This document shows positions 1 to 6,330 of a DNA stretch of 6,386 nt, piece by piece. This DNA is from an uncultured Leptolyngbya sp. (GTDB lineage: Bacteria > Cyanobacteriota > Cyanobacteriia > Phormidesmidales > Phormidesmidaceae): the NCBI GenBank assembly GCA_937899365.1, contig CALBPH010000422.1:1-6386 (forward strand), in the 5' to 3' direction. The notes beneath the pieces were generated by a model, which saw nothing but the letters and a program-made list of their open reading frames with translations, was not told where the DNA came from and searched no databases. A program made the position numbers and the translations under genes. The first letter of the stretch is position 1. Every line of letters begins with the position of its first letter.

Positions 1-128
1 ATTTCAGCAATATTGTTCTATATCGCTTCTTATCTTAGAAAAACCATCATTCAGACGTCTAAACATCTATCTTTATAAGACCGAGGTCTACGGTGCATTA
101 AAGCTTGATATGCATAGGTTTTAGGTCC

Positions 129-158
129 TTGAAAAGGTTCTTAATGACAGACTAATAT
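129..158 (+). promoter_or_regulatory. Candidate sigma70-type promoter for the orphan sensor gene
   Basis: TTGAAA at 129-134 (5 of 6 to TTGACA) and TAATAT at 153-158 (4 of 6 to TATAAT) are separated by 18 nt. Transcription from here would begin near 165 and give a leader of roughly 170-200 nt that includes the 237-268 hairpin. The region is AT-rich, so such matches arise easily by chance. No other promoter pair looked better. Confidence 0.25.
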
Positions 159-236
159 CAGGGCTTTCTGATGTTTGGGAAAATATCAAAAAAATCCGGT
201 TTAACAATATCTTCTGAGAAAAATGGACAAACGGCA

Positions 237-268
237 TGGCCATCGACGGACATATTCGTCGATGGCCA
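237..268. repeat. Perfect 12-bp inverted repeat (stable hairpin) in the leader region
   Basis: TGGCCATCGACG at 237-248 is the exact reverse complement of CGTCGATGGCCA at 257-268, with the 8-nt loop GACATATT between them. The arms are GC-rich within an AT-rich stretch, so an RNA from either strand would fold stably. No T-run follows the plus-strand arm, which argues against a classical intrinsic terminator for plus-strand transcripts. On the minus strand a T-run (ATTTTTCTC) appears only about 13-20 nt after the stem, which is also poor. It could be a leader hairpin affecting the gene that starts 64 nt downstream, the end of an upstream transcript, or a protein-binding palindrome. The repeat is certain; its function is not. 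Confidence 0.85.
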
Positions 269-331
269 GTCAGGTTAGCTGCTGAAATTTAAGGCTTTTA
301 GGGATATCCATTGCCCTACCTCATTTAGCAG

Positions 332-1114
332 ATGCAATATATTCAAATAACTATTTTGGCTAGTAATACAATGTACAGTCTTGAGACCTTTGCAAAGGCT
401 GATCTTTACAAGTGTTCTGTTGCCCTTCGCAATCTGGAGTATGGGTCGAGAACAATGGAAGATACAGCAAATCGTATTGTTCGCTACATTTACGACAACT
501 TTCTGGACCCACGTACTGGCGAGCGGGAAGCAGCCCTGGTCCGGTTTTTTAAGACGCACCCCTACAGAGAACTGAGTCATCGGCTGCAGGGACAAGCACA
601 ATCCATTGTGCAGGGTCAATATATTTCCCCGGCAACAAAATGCCTGACATTGTTGGCAACAGCAGGAGAGCAACTCCAGTGGAACGATAGGCGACGGTCA
701 ATGGGGCATCAGGCTATTCCGCTGATAGACGAAGACTTTGTCCGTCGGGCACCGATGATCTTGCAGCTAATTCAACAGTTTGGCTTGGATGTAAAAGCTG
801 TAATCGAGACAAACCCGGCACTGATTACAAAAAGCCCCCACCGGGCATTTAATGTGTTTCACATCCCAACGGCTTTGAATAGTCCCTATATTCCGGGTCA
901 GCAAGAGTTTGTAGTGCCGTATCGAGTCAAGTCGGTTTTGGGATTTGGTGGTATGTTGCCATCCAATGAACTATTTGCTGTGATTGTCTTTAGTAAAGTG
1001 TTTGTGCCTGTTGAGACGGCAAATCGCTTTAAATTTATTTCGGCCTATGTTCGGGTAGCGGTTGAGTCCTATAGTCGCAATGATGTTCTGATCCCAGAAA
1101 CTGTTCAGAGTTAA
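332..1114 (+). CDS. Stand-alone sensor module normally N-terminal in histidine kinases (GAF-like); no kinase
   Basis: The 260-residue protein resembles, from memory, the N-terminal sensory region of many cyanobacterial and proteobacterial multidomain histidine kinases. The recognisable stretches, numbered from the ATG at 332, are ADLYKCS (23-29), RFFKTHPY (71-78), KCLTLLATAG (103-112), FNVFHIP (173-179) and VLGFGGMLPS (202-211) followed by LFAVIVFSK (214-222). The final glycine turn and beta strand look GAF-like. No signal peptide, membrane segment, H-box or ATPase domain is present, so it should be soluble and unable to phosphorelay by itself. The frame ends about 30 residues after the module, where kinases of this type would continue. 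A TAG at 326-328 limits the start. ATG 332 gives the longest frame, but ATG 371 (MYSLETFAKADLYKCS) lies just before the conserved part and is equally plausible; neither has a Shine-Dalgarno. It converges on the kinase cluster, so a trans-acting sensor is possible. It could also be a remnant of a split kinase. The ligand is unknown. Confidence 0.75.
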   Translation: MQYIQITILASNTMYSLETFAKADLYKCSVALRNLEYGSRTMEDTANRIVRYIYDNFLDPRTGEREAALVRFFKTHPYRELSHRLQGQAQSIVQGQYISPATKCLTLLATAGEQLQWNDRRRSMGHQAIPLIDEDFVRRAPMILQLIQQFGLDVKAVIETNPALITKSPHRAFNVFHIPTALNSPYIPGQQEFVVPYRVKSVLGFGGMLPSNELFAVIVFSKVFVPVETANRFKFISAYVRVAVESYSRNDVLIPETVQS

Positions 1115-1135
1115 TCAATACATCGATAATTGATT
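1113..1135. repeat. AT-rich inverted repeat at the convergent gene ends
   Basis: AATCAAT (1113-1119) and ATTGATT (1129-1135) form a 7-bp perfect stem around a 9-nt loop, starting within the TAA stop of the plus-strand gene. It lies in the 86-nt convergent spacer before the hybrid kinase stop at 1201. The stem is weak and has no T-run, so a terminator role is doubtful. I saw no better terminator in 1115-1200; a T6 run on the minus strand near 1174-1179 lacks a convincing GC-rich stem before it. Confidence 0.35.
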
Positions 1136-1200
1136 CACCACCTAAAATGTCTGGATTATGGGTGACATATGGCAAAAAAGTTGTCGGCACCGTGCTATAG

Positions 1201-3870
1201 CTAACTATATTTCACACCCAGTAGTTGATGTAGGATACTAAATATATCAGCTTTCTTAAAAGGTTTAGCAATAAACCCATCACAGCCTGCTTCTTGTGCT
1301 TTTAACTGGTTGTCTGGCGAGTTATTAGCAGAGACAGCAATAATGCTTGGTTGCTTATTTTTATGGAGTCGATCTGGAGACTCTACCGATTGAACGGAGA
1401 TAGTTTGGGACACGTCTGAACGATAGTTGTTATATGTGTTCTCTCGAATTCGCTGTGTTGCTTGATAACCATCCATTAGGGGCATATTCAAATCCATCCA
1501 AATTAAATCAGGTTGCCAGCTATGCCAAATGTCAATTGCTTCTTGACCATTGATAGCTTCTTTGAGGTTAAATCCCAACGGCTGCAACAGTCTGAGTAAA
1601 AGTTGTCGATTACTTAAATCATCATCCACTATTAATAAACGATAGTGGGTTTGTTCTGGTGCAAGCGCTAACGACTGTTGTTTGGGTGTAGCTGGTATTG
1701 AAGGGGCAGCGGCACTCTGAATTGCCTGGATATGAAAACTAACTAAGGTTCCATGGGGGTGGTTGAGATGATTGTGAGGCTGTTCGTTAACACTGTTATT
1801 AACGACTTGGCTGTTTAGCGATATGTCTCCTCCCATCAGTTTTACAAATTGTTGACTAATGGATAATCCCAGCCCTGAGCCTTGGTGAGAATCTTGTCCT
1901 GTCTTGGTCTGCACAAAAGGTGCAAAGGCTTGCTCTAATTCATGGGGGGCAATCCCAGAGCCAGTGTCTTCCACCTCAAAGTGAAGACTCACCATTTTAT
2001 CCTCAGAAGTAGCCAGCGGCTGGTCGACGTTATTATCTGTTTCTGTCTGTATAACGCGGGCTCTTAGCGTGATTTTCCCTTTATCGGTAAACTTAATAGC
2101 ATTGTCTAAGAGATTAATTAATACCTGCCTCAATTTACCAGCATCTGTGCGGATATTGTTGGGTAGGTCTGATGCCCTTTCAAAAACAAATTCTAGATTC
2201 TTCTCGGCTACACGAATCTGGAATAATTCATACAGTTCGCTAAATAATGCCAGTAAACTAAAGTCAGATGGGTTGAGTATAGACTGCCCTGCCTCGAGTT
2301 TTGACATGTCTAAGACATCATTGATCATGTTGAGCAAATGTTGACCGCTCTTGTAAATAAGCGTGGCATAGTTTTGCTGCTTTTCTGGAAGACTTGGACT
2401 GCACTCAATTAATTGGGCAAATCCTAAAATGGCATTCAATGGAGAGCGCAATTCATGGCTCATATGGGCTAAAAATCGGCTTTTGACTTTGTTAGCAGCT
2501 TTTGCTTGTTGGTTAGCGACTTGTAAGTCTAGATTTTTGCGAGTCAGTTCCTGTTGCTGAGCCTGGAGTTTAGCCGTGCGTTCTACGACTTTGGCTTCTA
2601 GTTCCTTGTTAAGGTTTGTTAGTGCTGTCTGTGCTTTTTGGCGTTCTAATTCGGCGGCAGCGCGAGCGGCAAATATTTGCAGTAAATTTTCAGCCCGTTC
2701 TGAGTTGACAATCTGCCCTTGGTCAAAAACGCACAACGCCCCAATTATATTTCCTCGAGTATCCTTTAAAGCAATGCCTAGAAAACTCTCTGCTTGCCAG
2801 GTTTCTAAAAATCTATGGTCAGGAAATTCTTCTTGAATAGACTGGCTACAGTAGTAATGACTATCCCGTAGGATGACTTCACAGGGAGTGTTGCTGAGGG
2901 GATATGTCAATGTTGGTTGCAATGAGTCATGGCTCCAAAAGGCAAGGATATTGATCTCATCACCGACATTTTCAGCCACAAAGGCACTGGCAATGCCTAA
3001 CGCCTTGGTAATATGCTTCACTAAGGCTGGAAAAAAATCCTGTCCAGTTGTGGCGGCGGTACCTTGAACCAGACTTTGTAAAGCGAGTTCAGTTTGTTTG
3101 CGATCGCTAATATCGGTAATTGTCCCCACATAACCGACAACATGACCATGGATATCCCGTTCGGGCACAGCCTGTATATAAGCCCAGCGCACCGTACGAT
3201 CGGCATGTTGGAATCGATATTCAAACTGATAAGAACGATGGTTTTGTACGGCGTCTTCCCAGGCGGCTTCAACTAGCGCACGATCATCAGGGTGTAGGGC
3301 TTCACTCCATCTACCGCTTAATGTAGCCTGTCGAGACAATCCACTAATTTTACAGGCCTGATCATTAACATAGACACAATCACCCGTAGAGTCGTGACGA
3401 AAAATCCCCACGGGGACCGTAGACGCTAGTGTGGCATAGCGCTGTTGACTTATCTGAAGAGATGCCTCAGCTTGTTTTCGGATCTTACGCACGTCTGCTT
3501 CCCGAAGTTCGCGGCGTATAGCCTCAGGTAAGCGGGTTAAGCAATCTTTCATGACATAATCATGGGCGCCAGCCTTCATCATGTCCACTGCTAGGCGTTC
3601 TCCAATGGAACCAGCAATTACAATAAAGGGAATGTCCAACTGACTGCGCTTTACAATCTCAAGCGCAGCGGGGGCGTTCAGTTTGGGCAGGGTGTAATCT
3701 GAAAGAATAATGTCCCAGGCAGATGTCTCGAGTGCACGGCGCAATGCATCAGCTGTTTCGACTCGCTGCCAGGCGATGTTGAACTCATTATTACGAAGTT
3801 CTCGAATCACCAAAAATGCGTCATCTTCTGAATCTTCAATAACTAGAACATTGAGAATTGGAGAAGTCAT
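1201..3870 (-). CDS. Hybrid sensor histidine kinase, REC-PAS-GAF-HisKA-HATPase-REC
   Basis: This is an 889-residue soluble hybrid kinase that would autophosphorylate on His and pass phosphate to its own receivers or to other partners. Numbered from ATG 3870, the domains are as follows. REC1 is about 5-125, with acidic D13, phospho-acceptor D58, S88 and K108. PAS/PAC is about 137-257. GAF is about 262-410. A coiled coil covers about 406-462. HisKA carries the H-box SHELRSPLN with H472. The ATPase domain has the N-box N586 and N590, the G1 motif DTGSGI at 635-640 and the G2 motif GSGLGL at 664-669. REC2 is about 743-885, with D749-D751, D793, S847 and K869, and has a long Ser/Asn-rich insert after the phospho-acceptor helix. 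No membrane segment is seen. ATG 3894 would add eight residues and directly abuts the upstream stop; I prefer 3870 because CAAGG lies 6 nt ahead of it. It is last in a minus-strand cluster and probably co-transcribed. Every catalytic motif checked is intact. The PAS and GAF ligands cannot be read from the sequence. Confidence 0.93.
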   Translation of the reverse strand: MTSPILNVLVIEDSEDDAFLVIRELRNNEFNIAWQRVETADALRRALETSAWDIILSDYTLPKLNAPAALEIVKRSQLDIPFIVIAGSIGERLAVDMMKAGAHDYVMKDCLTRLPEAIRRELREADVRKIRKQAEASLQISQQRYATLASTVPVGIFRHDSTGDCVYVNDQACKISGLSRQATLSGRWSEALHPDDRALVEAAWEDAVQNHRSYQFEYRFQHADRTVRWAYIQAVPERDIHGHVVGYVGTITDISDRKQTELALQSLVQGTAATTGQDFFPALVKHITKALGIASAFVAENVGDEINILAFWSHDSLQPTLTYPLSNTPCEVILRDSHYYCSQSIQEEFPDHRFLETWQAESFLGIALKDTRGNIIGALCVFDQGQIVNSERAENLLQIFAARAAAELERQKAQTALTNLNKELEAKVVERTAKLQAQQQELTRKNLDLQVANQQAKAANKVKSRFLAHMSHELRSPLNAILGFAQLIECSPSLPEKQQNYATLIYKSGQHLLNMINDVLDMSKLEAGQSILNPSDFSLLALFSELYELFQIRVAEKNLEFVFERASDLPNNIRTDAGKLRQVLINLLDNAIKFTDKGKITLRARVIQTETDNNVDQPLATSEDKMVSLHFEVEDTGSGIAPHELEQAFAPFVQTKTGQDSHQGSGLGLSISQQFVKLMGGDISLNSQVVNNSVNEQPHNHLNHPHGTLVSFHIQAIQSAAAPSIPATPKQQSLALAPEQTHYRLLIVDDDLSNRQLLLRLLQPLGFNLKEAINGQEAIDIWHSWQPDLIWMDLNMPLMDGYQATQRIRENTYNNYRSDVSQTISVQSVESPDRLHKNKQPSIIAVSANNSPDNQLKAQEAGCDGFIAKPFKKADIFSILHQLLGVKYS
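2563..3084 (-). repeat. GAF/coiled-coil block, copy 1 (hybrid kinase)
   Basis: This 174-codon block (residues 263-436 of the hybrid kinase) aligns without gaps to 5536-6057 in the other kinase. About half of the residues are identical by eye, including GTAAT, DFFPALV, TPCE, LRD, FAAR and AAELERQ. It covers the whole GAF domain plus the start of the signalling helix. It is a paralogous protein-level repeat, with DNA similarity strongest around 2570-2690. Confidence 0.8.
3100..3107. other. HIP1 octamer GCGATCGC
   Basis: A single copy of the highly iterated palindrome GCGATCGC lies inside the hybrid kinase gene, in the PAS-to-GAF linker. This octamer is strongly over-represented in many cyanobacterial genomes. 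One copy in 6.4 kb is weak but consistent support for a cyanobacterial source. Confidence 0.8.
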
Positions 3871-3876
3871 GATGAA

Positions 3877-3880
3877 CCTT
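3877..3880 (-). promoter_or_regulatory. Shine-Dalgarno deciding the hybrid kinase start
   Basis: On the minus strand AAGG (within CAAGG) sits 6 nt before the ATG at 3870. The alternative ATG at 3894 follows immediately after the TAA of the receiver gene and has no such motif at proper distance. This supports the start at 3870 and a 24-nt gap between the two genes. Confidence 0.6.
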
Positions 3881-3894
3881 GAAAGAGCAACCAT

Positions 3895-4311
3895 TTACTC
3901 ATCTGGCAAAGGCTCATTAAGAAGAGCCCAATACAAACCCAACTGAACCACCGCTTTGGCAAATTGCTCAAAATCCACGGGCTTACGGACATAACTATTC
4001 GCCCCCAGACTGTAGCTTTCAATAATGTCTCGCTGTTGGCTAGAGGATGTAAGAATGACAACTGGCAATAAACGCGTTCGTTCGTTTGCCCGCAAGCGTT
4101 GTAAAACCTCTAATCCGTCTAGCTAGGGAAGTTTGATATCTAATAGCACCACGCAGGGAAGCACGTCAGCAGAGAATATAATGTCTAATGCTTCTTCTCC
4201 ATCTCGTGCGACCTGAATTGGGTTGGTTACATTGCCCCGTCGCAGGCCCCTAATAGTTAACAGCTCATCATCAGGATTATCTTCAACTAACAGAATTGGA
4301 CGGTTAGTCAT
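3895..4311 (-). pseudogene. Rcp1-like single-domain response regulator interrupted by an in-frame TAG
   Basis: The frame would encode 138 residues, a normal length for Rcp1-type receivers, which take phosphate from phytochrome-like kinases. Visible REC features, counting the stop as codon 63, are acidic E10 and D11 in LLVEDNPDDE, the phospho-acceptor D58 in LLDIKLP, T88 in ILTSS, K110 in RKPVDF and the C-terminal LYWALLNEPLP typical of this subfamily. Codon 63 is TAG (4123-4125) where the family normally has a Lys or similar (KLPxLDG). The same frame continues with LDGLEVLQRLR to the TAA at 3895-3897. One base change from AAG or CAG would explain it. The truncated 62-residue product lacks strands 4-5 and the Thr and Lys needed for switching. 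Restart at TTG 4095 would yield a piece without the Asp. The start at 4311 has AAGGA 11 nt upstream. The gene lies 114 nt after the first kinase and 24 nt before the hybrid kinase. Real inactivation, a sequencing error or suppression of TAG are all possible. Confidence 0.85.
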
Positions 4312-4425
4312 GAAATTAAAATTCCTTAGCTATTAACAGGCTCAAAATACCAAACAAGTCTAATTTACTGCTTAACGCCCCAAAATGTTTGTAGATTTAA
4401 CAATTTTCGTACGGGCATCAAAGGT
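4312..4425 (-). other. Spacer between kinase and receiver gene
   Basis: This 114-nt AT-rich gap contains the receiver gene's Shine-Dalgarno (AAGGA, minus strand 4327-4323). I see no hairpin followed by a T-run, so read-through from the kinase is expected. No strong promoter pair was found. Confidence 0.4.
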
Positions 4426-6291
4426 TTAATGGGTTAGCCGTCGCTTTGCATCATCACGGTTTTTAGGCAATGTAAAATAGAACGTCGCGCCTTTCTCAAC
4501 AGCTGCTTTTGCCCAAATCTGACCACCATGGCGATGTATGATTCTTTGAACTGTCGCTAATCCAATACCTGTGCCGGGAAACTCTTTCTCCGTATGGAGT
4601 CGCTGAAATACGCCAAAGAGCTTATCGACGTACGCCATGTTGAACCCTGCACCATCATCCTTCACAAAATAAACAGTTGGCTGCCCTTGTCTGACATACA
4701 TGCCAAACTCAATTCGGGCAGTGGCATGATGGCTGGTAAATTTCCAGGCGTTCTGTAAAAGGTTAACAAGCAAAACCTTCATCAGAGTTACATCAGCAAA
4801 AACTTGGATGCGTGGTGTGATGCAGACTTCGACGCGCCGATTAGACTCTGACTCTTGTAACTCATTGACTATTTCATGGGCTAAACGACTCAAATGAACT
4901 ACTCTATAGTTCATTTGAACTTGTGATACCCGCGACAGACTTAGTAAATCATCAATTAGCATGGACATCCGAATTATGTTTTGGCGGATTCGACCAAAAT
5001 AGCTGCGCGCAGTCTCATCAAAGATATTTCCATAGTCTTCGAGTAGCGCTTTGCTAAAACCATCAATGGCTCGTAACGGCGCTCGTAAATCATGGGAAAC
5101 TGAATAGGCAAAAGATTCTAGCTCTTTATTGGAGGACTCTAGTTGTCCATTAGAAGACTCCAACTGAGCGGTGGTCTCTTTAAGGGTTGTAATATCTCGC
5201 CCCACGGATTGAAACTCGACGGCATTACCGTGGTCATCAAAGAAAGCCCGATTGGTCCACTGCTGCCAACGCAGAGTTTTATCTGGGGCAATTACTTCAT
5301 GTTCATAAGTAAAAACAGGATGTTTAACTGACAAGTTTTTAAACGTTTCTTGAACAACTTTTTGATCAGCTTGAGACAGGAGTCCTAAAAAATTGGTGCC
5401 CACTAATTCTTCAGATGACTTTCGAAAGTATTGGCAATACGCATCATTGACGAATGTCAATATACCATCCGGCAAAAAGCGACAAATTAATTCAGTTTGA
5501 TCGGCAATAATGCTCTGGTAATACGCTCGGCTCGTCTGCAACTCCGCCGTACGTTCTGCAACTTTGGCCTCGAGGGCCTGATTGAGATTCTCTAGCTCTG
5601 TTTGTGTGCGTTGTCTTTCAAGTTCGGCCGCGGAGCGAGCAGCAAAAACTTGTAAGATTTGCTCCGCTTGTTGGGGATTGGGGATTGCTTGATGATGCAA
5701 AATACATAAAGTACCAATAACCCTACCTTGGGTATCACATAAAGCATTACCCAGGTATGCTTCAACCCCCATCTCAACTAAACTGTAATCATTGGGAAAC
5801 TGCTGTTGTACAGCGCGTCCACAGTAAAATTTTCCATCTCGCAGAGTGGGTTCACAGGGCGTTTCAGACGGTGCATAGGAAAAATGCTTTTGTAATGTGC
5901 CATTCGCCCAGAATGCGATCACAGCCAGACGACCATCTACGAGTTCAGAAACCATGGCATGGGAAACATTTAGGGCTGTCGCCAGGTAACCGACCAAGGC
6001 TGGGAAAAAGTCTTTTCCTGAGGTGGCAGCAGTACCTGCAATTAAGTTTTGCAGAGCTCGTTCGGCTTTTTTTCGATTGGTAATATCTCTAATCATACCC
6101 AAGCAATATTGGGCATAGCCATCAGCCATTTGAACCAACGTTACGGTAGTTTGAGCCCAAAAAATAGAGCCATCTTTGCGAAGATATTGTTTTTCAACTG
6201 CAAAGTCCCGCTGTTTTCCCTTTGAAAGCGCCTGAATATTTTCGAGAGAGTCTGCAATATCTTCTGGACAGGTCAACTCCGCTACCGTCAT
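4426..6291 (-). CDS. Phytochrome-type PAS-GAF-PAS sensor histidine kinase, N-terminally truncated
   Basis: The ATG-initiated frame gives 621 residues. Residues 1-78 are the second half of a PAS domain plus its PAC, including QYLRKDGSIFW (35-45) and RDITNRKKAE. GAF covers about 79-225, a coiled coil about 222-255, a full PAS/PAC about 256-370, and a heptad-repeat helix about 371-393. HisKA carries H400 in SHDLRAPLR, the type found in cyanobacterial phytochrome-like kinases. The ATPase domain has N510 and N514, G1 DDGAGF (544-549) and G2 GTGIGL (573-578). No membrane segment is seen. The natural partner is probably the Rcp1-like receiver just downstream. The start is doubtful: PAS similarity continues upstream of ATG 6291 (SLTGYTSDELTN) to about 6327, then stops matching, and an in-frame TAA lies at 6355-6357. 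ATG 6291 has no Shine-Dalgarno and begins inside the PAS fold. The kinase core is intact, but the gene is probably a 5'-truncated or rearranged copy. Whether it is expressed is open. Confidence 0.85.
   Translation of the reverse strand: MTVAELTCPEDIADSLENIQALSKGKQRDFAVEKQYLRKDGSIFWAQTTVTLVQMADGYAQYCLGMIRDITNRKKAERALQNLIAGTAATSGKDFFPALVGYLATALNVSHAMVSELVDGRLAVIAFWANGTLQKHFSYAPSETPCEPTLRDGKFYCGRAVQQQFPNDYSLVEMGVEAYLGNALCDTQGRVIGTLCILHHQAIPNPQQAEQILQVFAARSAAELERQRTQTELENLNQALEAKVAERTAELQTSRAYYQSIIADQTELICRFLPDGILTFVNDAYCQYFRKSSEELVGTNFLGLLSQADQKVVQETFKNLSVKHPVFTYEHEVIAPDKTLRWQQWTNRAFFDDHGNAVEFQSVGRDITTLKETTAQLESSNGQLESSNKELESFAYSVSHDLRAPLRAIDGFSKALLEDYGNIFDETARSYFGRIRQNIIRMSMLIDDLLSLSRVSQVQMNYRVVHLSRLAHEIVNELQESESNRRVEVCITPRIQVFADVTLMKVLLVNLLQNAWKFTSHHATARIEFGMYVRQGQPTVYFVKDDGAGFNMAYVDKLFGVFQRLHTEKEFPGTGIGLATVQRIIHRHGGQIWAKAAVEKGATFYFTLPKNRDDAKRRLTH
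5536..6057 (-). repeat. GAF/coiled-coil block, copy 2 (phytochrome-type kinase)
   Basis: Residues 79-252 of this kinase are the ungapped counterpart of 2563-3084. Three cysteines occupy the same columns in both copies: C146, C157 and C196 here, and C330, C341 and C380 in the hybrid kinase. Shared ancestry of the module is clear. Whether it arose by local duplication or from a widespread cassette cannot be told from this window. Confidence 0.8.
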
Positions 6292-6330
6292 GTTGGTCAG
6301 TTCATCACTGGTGTAGCCTGTTAATGAACA

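Larger units (their letters stand above)
1..331. other. Upstream region without a recognisable gene
   Basis: I see no coding sequence with family similarity in this AT-rich stretch. An antisense frame that enters its right end (275-673, minus) is Cys-rich with no domain character, and it is explained as a shadow of the plus-strand gene. The region holds a weak sigma70-like promoter candidate (129-158), a perfect 12-bp inverted repeat (237-268) and two small palindromes, AGACGTCT at 53-60 and AGACC-GA-GGTCT at 78-89. It is probably the upstream regulatory and leader region of the plus-strand gene that begins at 332 or 371. The left edge may include the downstream region of a gene outside the window. 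Confidence 0.5.

Noticed and set aside
223..285. 20-codon plus-strand frame starting at ATG 223 after GAGAAAA
   Set aside because: It is very short and is made mostly of the inverted repeat, with no similarity I recognise; any start and stop near a leader would give such a frame.
275..673. 132-residue minus-strand frame, Cys-rich
   Set aside because: It lies antisense to the well-supported sensor gene, has no domain pattern, and its composition is that of a shadow frame.
1144..1200. Possible rho-independent terminator for the hybrid kinase, with T6 on the minus strand near 1174-1179
   Set aside because: The sequence before the T-run forms at best a 3-4 bp stem, so it does not qualify.
3021..3326. 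Overlapping 60-83 residue frames on both strands inside the hybrid kinase
   Set aside because: They sit over the PAS domain and PAS-GAF linker of an intact kinase and have no independent features.
3867..4061. 64-residue minus-strand frame overlapping the receiver 3' half
   Set aside because: It is a +1 shadow of the receiver sequence; the receiver motifs are all in the other frame.
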